A stretch of DNA of 64,000 bases, from contig NZ_CP067412.1 of assembly GCF_023375815.1 (NCBI RefSeq), positions 5,890,001-5,954,000 of the forward strand, given 5' to 3'. The stretch comes from Pseudomonas sp. HS6. Its GTDB lineage: Bacteria; Pseudomonadota; Gammaproteobacteria; Pseudomonadales; Pseudomonadaceae. The notes under the pieces were generated by a model that saw only the letters and a program-made list of their open reading frames with translations, was not told the DNA's origin and did not search any database. Shown in pieces: positions 1 to 9,292 of the stretch. Each line of letters begins with the position of its first letter. Position 1 is the first letter of the stretch. The translations under genes and the position numbers were made by a program.

Positions 1-3000
1 TCGGCGCATTGACGGACTATTTGCTGGCTACCCAGCCCGGAGCGCTGGCCGCAGCGTTTGCCAGTGAAAGGGTGCAGACATTGACGCCCATACCCGCCGT
101 TGAGGCGATTGCGTCCGTGCCTGGTGCACAGGCCAACCTTGAGGCGCGCCTGACACAGTGGGTTCAAGAGGTGGTTCAGCGCTTCAGCGGTCTGTCCGCT
201 CCGGCGGTGGGCGACAATCTGCTGGAGCGTGGCCTGGATTCGGTGGCCAGTATCAATATTGCCACCGAACTGGCACGACGCCTGTCGAGCCAAACCCCGG
301 TCAACATCAGCAAGACACTGTTGTTTGAATATTCAAGCATCGGCCAGATCGTACGTTTTCTCACAGAGCGCTTTGCGGTGCAGGTGGCTGCCGTGCTGGA
401 GACTGCCGTGGAGCAAACGGCGGCAGAGATCAAACCGGCTGACGTGACGGCGAAGGTGACGGCCGATGCCGGTGGCGATGCTGCGTCCGATACCAGCGTT
501 CACTATCGTCCTGACGATATTGCGATTATCGGTGTGGCAGGCGAGTTTCCCGGGGCGGACAATCTGGCCCAGTTGTGGGCGTTGCTGGAGTCCGGGGCGG
601 AGGCGATCAGTGTCATTCCCGCTGAGCGCTGGGACTGGCAGCTCGATTACTGCGCTGACCCCAAACAACCGGGCACCAGCTATGGTCGCCATGGCGGGTT
701 TCTGCGGCGGGCCAAGCAGTTCGATCCAGGCTTTTTTTCCATCACGCCGATTGAGGCCGCGCGTCTGGACCCTCAGGAACGGCGGCTGCTGGAAATGGCC
801 TACCATGCGCTGGAAGACGCCGGGCATTTTGCCTTTCCGCTGGAGAGCACTGGCGTCTTTACGGCGGCGATGTTCGGCCACTATCAAAACCTTAACGCTG
901 CCAGTGCAGTGACGAGCAGTTCTTTCGCCTCGATCGCCAACCGCATTTCCTACACGTTCAATCTTCAAGGGCCGAGCCTGTGTGTCGATACCATGTGCTC
1001 GGGGTCGCTGACGGCCCTGCATCTGGCCATCAACAGTTTGCGCAGTGGCGAATGCGCTCAGGCGTTGGTCGGTGCGGTCAATATCATGCCGCATCCGGGC
1101 AAGTTCAAATTGCTCTCGGCAGGGCGTTTCCTGAGTCCCAGTGGGCGCTGCCACAGTTTTGGTATCGAAGCCGACGGTTATGTGCCGGGCGAGGGCGCCG
1201 TTGCCCTGTTGCTCAAACCGCTGGCCCACGCACAAGCCAACGACGACCGGATTCACGGCGTCATTCGTGCCAGTGCGCTGAATAGTGGCGGACGCTCCAG
1301 TGGTTTTACCGTGCCTTCGGCAAGAGCGCAGGAGCAAGTGATTCGTCAGGCGTTGAGCAAGTCGGGTGTGGAGGCCAGCCAGATCGATTACGTGGAAGCC
1401 CACGGCACCGGCACGCGGCTGGGCGATCCCATCGAGATCAATGCGCTAAGCGCAGCCTATGGCACACGGCAAGGCGAGCGGCGCTGTATCGGGTCGATCA
1501 AGAGCAATATCGGGCACCTTGAGTCGGCTGCCGGGTTGGCTGGACTGGTGAAGATCCTGTTGCAGTTCCAGCATCAGGTGCGAGTGCCGACGCTTAACTG
1601 TGAAATCGAAAATCCCTGGCTGAACCTCGCCGAGACAGACTTTCGCCTGCCGCGCACCCGCGAACCCTGGAGCGCCGAAGCACCACTGCTGGCCGGGCTG
1701 AGTTCGTTCGGTGCCGGGGGGAGCAATGCGCATGTCATCGTTCAGCAGTACATCGCGACGCCAAACGCGCCGGAGCCGCACGCTGAGTATCTGTTGCCCG
1801 TTTCAGCGCGTACCCCCTTGGCACTAAAGGCCCGGATCAACGACCTGAGCACCTGGCTCAAGGAGCACCCGCAGGCCAGCCTCGCGGCGATTGCCTATAC
1901 TCTGGGCGTTGCGCGTGAACACTTTGGCCACCGTCACTGTTTTGTTGCCGACAACCTGGCGAGCTTCACCCGACAGCTGGTGGATGCCGCGGCCGACAAG
2001 ACTGTTGCCGCTCAGTCGCAGTCCGTGTTGCAACCGCTTCAGGCGTCTTATCTGGCGGGTGGGACACTCAACTTTGCGGCGCTGCATGATTGCCGCAGGC
2101 TAGTGTCGTTGCCTCATTATCCGTTTGAAGAACAGTCGTACTGGGATGACCAACTCTTCATCTCGGGGCCGACGGTCACGGCTGTGCAGACCTCTGGCCG
2201 CGAGCATACTGCCGCGCTGGAAAAGATCTCGGAGCCTGTGTGTTTTCAAACCGTCTGGGAGCCGCAAGCGATTCCCCCATCGACGGGCGCGCAAGGGCAG
2301 GGCGTCATTGTCTTTTGCAGCCCGTCGCAATCTCGTGCGTTGGTCGGGCAACCGCACATCGTTGTGGTGACGCTCGGCGACAGTCTGCGCCTGGATGAGC
2401 ACTTCGCCCAGGTGCGCAGTGATTCGATCGACGATTGTCGGCAAGTCCTGCAGCGCTATGCCTCGGGCAATAGGGTACAGCGGCCATGGCTGATCAACCT
2501 GGTACACAGTAGTGCCGAGGACATGCAGGCTGCATGGGCGCGCTGGCAGTTCACGCTGGCCAAGGCGATCAGTGCTGAAGGGGCGGGCTACCGGATGGCC
2601 TTTGTCCACGAAGAACGTCAGGATGCCTGGCCGCTGCCCGCCGCCGGTGCCGTGAACCGATTGTTTCGCGTGTTGCAAATGGAGCAGCCCGAATTCCAGT
2701 TGCTGTCGATGACCGTCGCTGCGCACGATTTTGAACGTGTCCCGGAACTGCTGGTGTCTGTGCGGGGGGAACTGGCCAATGCCGTCGATGGCTTCAGTGC
2801 TACTCGGCATGTGGCCGGTGAGCGTTGGCAGTCCCGCGTTCGTGAAGTGCCCTGGCCGGTGGCGGCCGGCAGCCGTTTTCGCCACCAGGGCGTTTACCTC
2901 ATCACCGGCGGTCTGGGCCTTATCGGGCTGGCGGTCGCGACGCGCTTGATCCAGCAGTTCGACGCCAGGGTTGTGCTGGTCGGTCGCAGCCCCACTGGGA

Positions 3001-5705
3001 ACGTTGAGCGCGACAAGCTGGCCGGGTTGGCGGCACCGGCAAGCGTTGAATACATCAGCGCTGACATCAGCGATAGCGCTGCTGTGAATGATCTGATCAG
3101 ATCGATCATTGCCAGGCACGGTGCATTGCACGGCGTGTTGCATGCTGCCGGCATCACTCGCGACGGGCTGTTGCGCAATAAACAACTGGAAGATTTCCAG
3201 AAAGTGATTGCGGTGAAGCTCAACGGCACGCGTAATCTCGATCATGCGACTGCCGATGTAGCGCTGGATTTCTTCGTGTTGTTTTCCTCTGTGTCCGGGT
3301 TGTTCGGCAATGTCGGCCAGGCCGACTACGCCGTGGCCAATCATTATCTGGACCTGTTCGCTGGCGGCCGTCAGCGGCAAGTCGCGCAGGGGCATCGACG
3401 TGGTTTGAGCCTGTCGGTGAACTGGCCTCTGTGGCTTGAGGAACACAGTGACGACGCGTCGGATCGCGCTGCCCTGGGTCGCTATCTGCAAGACAACTAC
3501 GGCATGCAACCGTTGACCCCGGCTGTCGGCGTCGATCTGTTGGTGCGGCTGATTGATGGCGTGGACGCGAGCATGACGCAGATTGCTCCGTTCATGGGTG
3601 ACAGCGAGAAGATCCGTCGCAGTATTGCTCCCGACCGACTGCACAGCCACTCGGCGCCGCAAGCCGGCGCAGCGACCAACGCTGAAACAAACCGTGAATC
3701 GGCAACGCCTGAGGCACTGAAGTTGCGGCTCAAGGCGCTGTTGAGTGCGTTGACCGGATTGCTCACCGCAAACATCGATGATCATTGCAGTTTTGGTGAC
3801 CTGGGGTTGAATTCGGTCATGTTGCAGCAATTGGCGCAAGACATTGAGGCGCAGTTCAACGTGCCGATGGCACCCAATACCCTGTTTACCTACAACTCGG
3901 TCGCGCAGTTGATCGAATACCTTCATGAGCGCGGTGCGCAGGCGACTGCGGGTTCGTCATCGGTGCCAGGGGTTCCGTCAGCTTCGGCAACGCTGACAAT
4001 GCCGGGTGATGCTACAGAGGCCCATGACCAGCGGATTGCGATCATCGGCATGGACGGCCGCTTGCCCGGCGGCGATGACATCGCCGGATTCTGGCAGGGA
4101 CTGATCGCCAACCGCAGTGCAATCCAGGCGGTACGTCGCTGGCCAGAAAAAGACTGTCACGCCGGAATCATTGCCGATATCGAACATTTCGACGCGCGTT
4201 TTTTCGGTATATCGGCGCGTGAGGCGATGCTGATGGACCCGCAACACCGACTGTTTTTGCAAGCGTGCTACAACACGTTGCTCGATGCCGGTTACGCGCC
4301 GTCCTCGCTGAAACGGGTGGGGGTTTTTGCGGGGGTCCAGTTCACGGATTACCAGACGTTACTGCAGCGATCCGGGCAAAGCTTTCACCCCTTTGCCGCC
4401 ACCGGGAACGCCCACGCCATGTTGGCTAACCGGGTGTCCTACCTGTTCGATTTCGAAGGGCCGAGCCAATCGATCGATACGGCCTGTTCGAGTGCGCTGG
4501 TGGCGGTGAACCGCGCGGTCATGTCGCTGCAACGTGGGGAGTGCGATTACGCGCTGGCCGGTGCCGTCAGCTTGTTGATCGACAGCGACATGACCGAAGC
4601 AGCGCAGAGCATGGGCGTGCTCTCGCCAAACTTTCGTTGCGCCACTTTCGATAGCGAAGCCGATGGTTACGTACGTGCGGAGGGGGTTGGCAGTCTGTTG
4701 CTCAAGCGCCTGGCCGATGCTCGGCGCGACGGTGACAGCATTCATGCGGTGATTGAAGCCGCCGAGGAGAATCACGGCGGGCGGGGGCACTCACTGACGG
4801 CGCCGAACCCCAACGCACAAAAGCGCTTGTTGCTGGCTGCCTACACGCCGGAGCTGGCGGCGCGCGTCAGTTACATCGAGACCCATGGCACGGGCACCCG
4901 CCTGGGCGATCCGGTGGAAATCGATGCCTTGAAGGGCGCCTGGCGCACGCTGGCGCCGGACCAGAAGGACACGGTGTTGCTCGGCTCGGTCAAGACCAAC
5001 GTCGGTCACCTGGAGCCCGCCGCTGCCATTGCATCCTTGTTCAAAGTGATTCTGGCCTTCAAGCACCGAATGCTGCCGGCCAATTTGCATCTGCGCACAC
5101 TCAATCCCTACATCGACTTCGAGCATTCGCCATTCAAAGTGCTGGATCGCAATACGCCCTGGGAGGGGCAGGAGCGCGTCGCCGGAATCAGCTCGTTCGG
5201 TTTCGGCGGCACCAATGCTCATGTGGTGCTGAGCGAGCCGCCGGCCTGCACCACCACACCGCAGGCATCGAGCCATGAGGAACATCTGGTCGTCTTGTCT
5301 GCTCGCAGTTGCGACTCGTTGCTTGCCATGAAGGGGGCCTTGTTGCGGCACCTTGAGTCGCCCTCGGTTCAGTCCCAGGCTCTGGCCGACATTGCATTTA
5401 CCCTGGGGGCCGGGCGTGAGCATTTTGAATACCGTCTGGCCTGGAACGTTCGTACCGTCGATGCATTGGTGCAGGCTTTGCGTGCAGAACTGCCCCCGGA
5501 TATTCGCCAGGTCGGACGCGGCAGCGAAGGCGCCGACCTCGATCAGCAAGGGGCGGACTTGCGCGAACGCTATTTGCAGGGTGGGCAGGTGGCCTGGCGG
5601 ACCTTGTACCCGCAGGCTGGCCGCCTGCATTTGCCAGGTTATGCCTTCGATACGCGCCAGTATTGGTTTGACGATGAAGCACAGGTTCAGCCGGGCAATC
5701 GCTGA
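1..5705 (+). CDS. Trans-AT polyketide synthase, ACP-KS-KR-ACP-KS (5' end cut by the window)
   Basis: Modular polyketide synthase that continues upstream of the window; the first in-frame codon is at base 3. Numbering from the TTG at base 9, the domains are: ACP (phosphopantetheine Ser about 78 in GLDS), ketosynthase KS1 (about 168-590, Cys330 in DTMCSGS, His in EAHGTGT and in NIGHLE), ketoreductase (about 960-1140, TGGLGLIG loop, Ser and Tyr in FSSVSG and QADYAV), ACP (about 1269, GLNS) and KS2 (about 1345-1755, Cys1493 in DTACSS, both His present). No acyltransferase domain is visible, as in trans-AT systems, so malonyl units must be loaded by a separate enzyme. The Asp in HAAGITRDG suggests a B-type ketoreductase (inference). 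The protein stops just after the KS2 linker, with no ACP behind it. The next PKS gene starts 18 bases downstream, so the two are co-transcribed. Confidence 0.95.
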   Translation, partial: GALTDYLLATQPGALAAAFASERVQTLTPIPAVEAIASVPGAQANLEARLTQWVQEVVQRFSGLSAPAVGDNLLERGLDSVASINIATELARRLSSQTPVNISKTLLFEYSSIGQIVRFLTERFAVQVAAVLETAVEQTAAEIKPADVTAKVTADAGGDAASDTSVHYRPDDIAIIGVAGEFPGADNLAQLWALLESGAEAISVIPAERWDWQLDYCADPKQPGTSYGRHGGFLRRAKQFDPGFFSITPIEAARLDPQERRLLEMAYHALEDAGHFAFPLESTGVFTAAMFGHYQNLNAASAVTSSSFASIANRISYTFNLQGPSLCVDTMCSGSLTALHLAINSLRSGECAQALVGAVNIMPHPGKFKLLSAGRFLSPSGRCHSFGIEADGYVPGEGAVALLLKPLAHAQANDDRIHGVIRASALNSGGRSSGFTVPSARAQEQVIRQALSKSGVEASQIDYVEAHGTGTRLGDPIEINALSAAYGTRQGERRCIGSIKSNIGHLESAAGLAGLVKILLQFQHQVRVPTLNCEIENPWLNLAETDFRLPRTREPWSAEAPLLAGLSSFGAGGSNAHVIVQQYIATPNAPEPHAEYLLPVSARTPLALKARINDLSTWLKEHPQASLAAIAYTLGVAREHFGHRHCFVADNLASFTRQLVDAAADKTVAAQSQSVLQPLQASYLAGGTLNFAALHDCRRLVSLPHYPFEEQSYWDDQLFISGPTVTAVQTSGREHTAALEKISEPVCFQTVWEPQAIPPSTGAQGQGVIVFCSPSQSRALVGQPHIVVVTLGDSLRLDEHFAQVRSDSIDDCRQVLQRYASGNRVQRPWLINLVHSSAEDMQAAWARWQFTLAKAISAEGAGYRMAFVHEERQDAWPLPAAGAVNRLFRVLQMEQPEFQLLSMTVAAHDFERVPELLVSVRGELANAVDGFSATRHVAGERWQSRVREVPWPVAAGSRFRHQGVYLITGGLGLIGLAVATRLIQQFDARVVLVGRSPTGNVERDKLAGLAAPASVEYISADISDSAAVNDLIRSIIARHGALHGVLHAAGITRDGLLRNKQLEDFQKVIAVKLNGTRNLDHATADVALDFFVLFSSVSGLFGNVGQADYAVANHYLDLFAGGRQRQVAQGHRRGLSLSVNWPLWLEEHSDDASDRAALGRYLQDNYGMQPLTPAVGVDLLVRLIDGVDASMTQIAPFMGDSEKIRRSIAPDRLHSHSAPQAGAATNAETNRESATPEALKLRLKALLSALTGLLTANIDDHCSFGDLGLNSVMLQQLAQDIEAQFNVPMAPNTLFTYNSVAQLIEYLHERGAQATAGSSSVPGVPSASATLTMPGDATEAHDQRIAIIGMDGRLPGGDDIAGFWQGLIANRSAIQAVRRWPEKDCHAGIIADIEHFDARFFGISAREAMLMDPQHRLFLQACYNTLLDAGYAPSSLKRVGVFAGVQFTDYQTLLQRSGQSFHPFAATGNAHAMLANRVSYLFDFEGPSQSIDTACSSALVAVNRAVMSLQRGECDYALAGAVSLLIDSDMTEAAQSMGVLSPNFRCATFDSEADGYVRAEGVGSLLLKRLADARRDGDSIHAVIEAAEENHGGRGHSLTAPNPNAQKRLLLAAYTPELAARVSYIETHGTGTRLGDPVEIDALKGAWRTLAPDQKDTVLLGSVKTNVGHLEPAAAIASLFKVILAFKHRMLPANLHLRTLNPYIDFEHSPFKVLDRNTPWEGQERVAGISSFGFGGTNAHVVLSEPPACTTTPQASSHEEHLVVLSARSCDSLLAMKGALLRHLESPSVQSQALADIAFTLGAGREHFEYRLAWNVRTVDALVQALRAELPPDIRQVGRGSEGADLDQQGADLRERYLQGGQVAWRTLYPQAGRLHLPGYAFDTRQYWFDDEAQVQPGNR

Positions 5706-5723
5706 AATCAAAGGAGCAGAACA

Positions 5724-8489
5724 ATGCACACGGACGAGACGAACAACATGACAACGCAGATCAAACCGCCACCGGGCGAAAAAGTGGTGATTGTCGCGGC
5801 GGCCTGCCGTTTGCCCGGCAGCGAGTCCTTGTCGGCCTATTGGCAGAACCTGATGGTCGGCCAGCGTTGTGTCGCACCGGTCACGCGTTGGGAGTCTCTG
5901 CGCGGGGCGGCAGTTTATGGTGGCCTGCTGGAACAGGTGGACGCGTTCGATGCGGGGTTTTTTCGTATCTCGCCCAACGAGGCGCGTTGCATGGACCCGC
6001 AACAACGACTGTTGATGGAGACCGTACAACATCTTCTGGATGACGGCGGCGTACCGCTGCAAACCTTGCGTGACTTGCAGTGCGGCGTGTTTTGCACCGG
6101 CCTGCCCGGTGACTACAAGTTTTTGCTGGCACAGGAACCTGAAGCGGCGTTCAGCAGCCACAGCTTTCTGGGTAACGCGGCTTCGTCGCTGGCGGGAAGA
6201 GTGTCGTATTTCTACGATTTTCATGGACCATCGGTGACGCTGGATACCGCCTGTTCATCGTCACTGACAGCCTTGCAGATCGCCGTTGCACAGTTGCGTG
6301 CCGGTGAATGCGAGGCTGCTCTGGTGGCGGGGGTTTCGGTGTTTGCCACCCCAGAGGTGTTCGAGTTTGCCCAACGCTCGAACATGTTGTCGACGAGGGG
6401 GCATTGCGATGCCTTCGGTGACCAGGCCGACGGTTTCGTTCCCTCTGAAGGTGTCGCGGCAATCATGTTGATGAACGCCGACAAGGCTCGCGAACTGGGT
6501 CTGGAGGTGCTGGCAAGCATCGAGGCGATCAGCCTCAACCACGATGGCATGAGTAACGGCATGATGGCGCCCAACAGCCAGGCACAAGCGGCGCTGATCG
6601 CCGGTTCCTACCAACGTTACGGCATCGATGTGGGACGTATCGGCTACGTCGAGGCCCATGGGACCGGCACACAGTTGGGGGATTCGATAGAAGTGGCCGG
6701 GCTGGTCAACGGCTTCCGCGCTCAGCAGCAACCTTATGACGCCTACCTGGGCGCTTCGAAAAGCGTCATTGGCCACACACTGGTGTGCTCCGGGCTGGCC
6801 AGCGTGATCAAGACGCTGATGATCTTTCGTCATGAGACTATTCCGGGCCAGTCTCTGGCGGGGTCCCTCAACAGCGCTCTGCAGCTTGATCGGTTCAAAA
6901 TCAGTGAACAGGCAGTGCCCTGGCCATCCGACAAGGATTACGCCTGTGTCAGTGCATTCGGGTTTACCGGCAGCAATGCTCATCTGGTGCTCGGCAAGCC
7001 TGTGCCGCGTCCGATTGACCCGCAGCACAGCGCCGGCCCTTGGGCGTTTCTGTTCAGCGCGCAATCTTCCGCCAGCCTGCAAGCGCGTATCCGTCAGATG
7101 CTCAGCGTTGTCGACGGTCTGGCCGACGATCAATTGGCGGCGTTCAGTGTGGCGCTTGGTAAAGGAAGCCAGGTCTATCGTCTGCGTCTGGCTGTCACGG
7201 CTTCGACGCGTGAATCTTTGACGATGCAGTTGCGGCAATGGCTGGCGACACCAGCAGAGCCACTCGACGTCGGTCGCTTCAGGGGCGAAGCCTTGGGCGA
7301 CCCGGTGCTTGAGGAGCGTTTGCAGCGCTGGTTGGCGGGCCACGATCAGGCGCTGTACAGCACCGCGCAAACGGTTCGCTACCCACGCATCGACCTGCCG
7401 GGTTACCCCTTTGATCGAAAATCCTACTGGGTCGGGACCGCGCTGATAGCCGCGCAGGCAGCCGTTGCCAGGCCGGATTCGCCACGAGGCAATGTTTTGC
7501 AGGCGCTGAAAAGTGATCTGGCGCGTTTGCTCGGATTCGATGAGGCCGACATTGATACCAACCGCTCGCTGCGCGATTACGGTGTCGATTCGATTTCGTT
7601 GATTGAATTGTTGGGTCGAATGGGTGCCGGTGCCAGCCGGATGCAGCCTCACGATGTCTTCGATTTTCCAACCATTGCCGCGCTGGCCGAAGCCGTTGAG
7701 GGATTGCAAGCCGAATCGACAATCGCGTTCGACAGGGACGTCGACAGGCCGATGAGTCGTACGCCGATGACTTGGACACAAACTGGACAAGGGCGGGCGA
7801 TTTTACTGCTGCCACCGCTGAACATGAGCGCGCAGGCCTGGATGCAGCAAGTCAACGTCCTGACGCGCCAGGGTTTCGCCCTGCACATCCCGTCCTATCC
7901 CGGTCATCAGGGCACCCCGCTGGATGAAGGCCGGTTCAGTCTGGAAGGGCTGGTGCTGGAGATCGAGGCTTACATCAATCAACAACTTGGCGGCCGTGCG
8001 GTGCCGGTAGTGGGTTGGTCTTTGGGAGGTTGTCTCGCCCTGGCGCTCGGCCAGCGCGCCCCGGCAATCGTCGAATCGATGATCCTGATCAGCACTGCCG
8101 CACGTTTTGGCGATGATATCTTCGGCAAGACCATCGAGTTGAATGCTGAGCTTAAAGCCCATGCCGACTACCTGGACATCTTGCTCGAACCTCGGCAAAA
8201 CATTGCCGAGCAAGTGGGGGCCGGCGCATCGATGAGTACGCTGAGTCATTATTATCAGATGCTCGGAGCACTCGATTTCAGCGCGCAACTGCCGAGCATT
8301 GATGTACGGACGTTGATCGTTCACGGTCAGCAGGATGTCGTCATCGCCCGAACGGATGTGGAATTGCTGCAGCGTTTGCCGGATGCCCGCCTGGAAGTCT
8401 TTGCCGATCAGGGGCATTTTATTCCGTTGACTGCTGCGCGACGTTTCAATGAGCTTCTGTTCGACTTTGTAAAGGCTCGGCAACATTGA
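5724..8489 (+). CDS. Terminal polyketide synthase module, KS-ACP-thioesterase
   Basis: A 921-residue PKS that should carry out the last condensation and release the chain. The ketosynthase spans about 19-430 with the full triad: Cys177 in DTACSSS, His in EAHGTGT, His in VIGHTL. The ACP is at about 590-660 (Ser about 622 in GVDS). The C-terminal alpha/beta hydrolase (about 690-915) shows the GWSLGG nucleophile elbow (Ser about 766), Asp in HGQQD (about 870) and His in QGHFI (about 897), so it is a thioesterase-type release domain. The ATG at 5724 follows an AAGGAG site with 7-base spacing. There is no AT domain. It begins directly with a KS although the preceding protein already ends in one, which is an unusual KS-KS junction. 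The product cannot be predicted from this fragment. Confidence 0.94.
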   Translation: MHTDETNNMTTQIKPPPGEKVVIVAAACRLPGSESLSAYWQNLMVGQRCVAPVTRWESLRGAAVYGGLLEQVDAFDAGFFRISPNEARCMDPQQRLLMETVQHLLDDGGVPLQTLRDLQCGVFCTGLPGDYKFLLAQEPEAAFSSHSFLGNAASSLAGRVSYFYDFHGPSVTLDTACSSSLTALQIAVAQLRAGECEAALVAGVSVFATPEVFEFAQRSNMLSTRGHCDAFGDQADGFVPSEGVAAIMLMNADKARELGLEVLASIEAISLNHDGMSNGMMAPNSQAQAALIAGSYQRYGIDVGRIGYVEAHGTGTQLGDSIEVAGLVNGFRAQQQPYDAYLGASKSVIGHTLVCSGLASVIKTLMIFRHETIPGQSLAGSLNSALQLDRFKISEQAVPWPSDKDYACVSAFGFTGSNAHLVLGKPVPRPIDPQHSAGPWAFLFSAQSSASLQARIRQMLSVVDGLADDQLAAFSVALGKGSQVYRLRLAVTASTRESLTMQLRQWLATPAEPLDVGRFRGEALGDPVLEERLQRWLAGHDQALYSTAQTVRYPRIDLPGYPFDRKSYWVGTALIAAQAAVARPDSPRGNVLQALKSDLARLLGFDEADIDTNRSLRDYGVDSISLIELLGRMGAGASRMQPHDVFDFPTIAALAEAVEGLQAESTIAFDRDVDRPMSRTPMTWTQTGQGRAILLLPPLNMSAQAWMQQVNVLTRQGFALHIPSYPGHQGTPLDEGRFSLEGLVLEIEAYINQQLGGRAVPVVGWSLGGCLALALGQRAPAIVESMILISTAARFGDDIFGKTIELNAELKAHADYLDILLEPRQNIAEQVGAGASMSTLSHYYQMLGALDFSAQLPSIDVRTLIVHGQQDVVIARTDVELLQRLPDARLEVFADQGHFIPLTAARRFNELLFDFVKARQH

Positions 8490-9292
8490 ACAGTCGGACC
8501 CCAACCCGGCAGGAACCGGGCCCGTGCGTACTGGGTGGGTTCCTCACCGAAATCGAAGCGCTGGACCTGGGCCTGACGGCAGTCACGGCGGTGTCGGGGC
8601 GGTTTGATCTGCGGCATTTCAATCGTGGTTTGTACGCCTGCGCGGGTATTGATTGTCCGCCAGCCATTGCCCGGGCGGTCACTGGCCGTCAGGCCGAATA
8701 CCTGGCCGGACGCTGGTTGAGTCAGCATCTGTGGGCCGGGCGCAATCTCGCTCCGGTGCAGGTGGGTTCGGGGCCGCATCGTCAGCCGATATGGCCGGGC
8801 GGCTGGATCGGCTCCATCAGCCACACATCGTCAATTGCGCTCAGTTGTCTGGCCAGGACCTGCGAGGTCGGGTTGCTCGGTCTGGATTTGGAGCCGTGGC
8901 TGACACCCGAGGTCGCAAACAGAATCAGCGCAACGATCGTCGACCCTCAGGAGGCCCGTTACCTTGCGGCGCAGGGGACTTTCGAGCAGATGTTGACCCT
9001 GGCTTTTTCGGCCAAGGAAAGCCTGTTCAAGGCCCTGTTTCCGCAGGTTGGCCGGTATTTTGATTTCGATGCCGCGCGCCTCGTCGAGATACATTGGCCC
9101 ACCGGGCGCCTGGTGTTGAGGGTGGCACAAGAGCTGTCAGCGTCGATCCGGGCCGGTATGCTTTTTGAAGGCCATTTTCAAATAGGGGCAGATGCCGTGT
9201 TCACGGTCATCGCCCATCCGCCGGGTGCTGTTGCGCATCACCAGGGAGCGGTGCGTTGCCCCTCGGGCCGATTATTCAAGGAAGTGTCATGA
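8486..9292 (+). CDS. EntD/Sfp-superfamily 4'-phosphopantetheinyl transferase
   Basis: This enzyme should move phosphopantetheine from coenzyme A to the serine of the ACP domains encoded just upstream. The 268-residue protein carries the family landmarks: GRQAEYLAGRW near residue 72, SISHT (about 112), the acidic metal-binding GLDLE (about 132) and FSAKESLFKALFP (about 173), which is the EntD-type form. The TTG start at 8486 overlaps the upstream stop as TTGA and has an AAAGG-like site before it. Such tight overlap implies translational coupling. Its place inside the polyketide operon supports a dedicated role, although it could also serve other carrier proteins of the cell. Family assignment is firm; pathway dedication is inferred. 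Confidence 0.9.
   Translation: MNSRTPTRQEPGPCVLGGFLTEIEALDLGLTAVTAVSGRFDLRHFNRGLYACAGIDCPPAIARAVTGRQAEYLAGRWLSQHLWAGRNLAPVQVGSGPHRQPIWPGGWIGSISHTSSIALSCLARTCEVGLLGLDLEPWLTPEVANRISATIVDPQEARYLAAQGTFEQMLTLAFSAKESLFKALFPQVGRYFDFDAARLVEIHWPTGRLVLRVAQELSASIRAGMLFEGHFQIGADAVFTVIAHPPGAVAHHQGAVRCPSGRLFKEVS

Noticed and set aside
2100..3926. Antisense 608-codon frame in the PKS gene
   Set aside because: Opposite intact KR and ACP domains; the sequence is a mirror of PKS codon bias without any family pattern.
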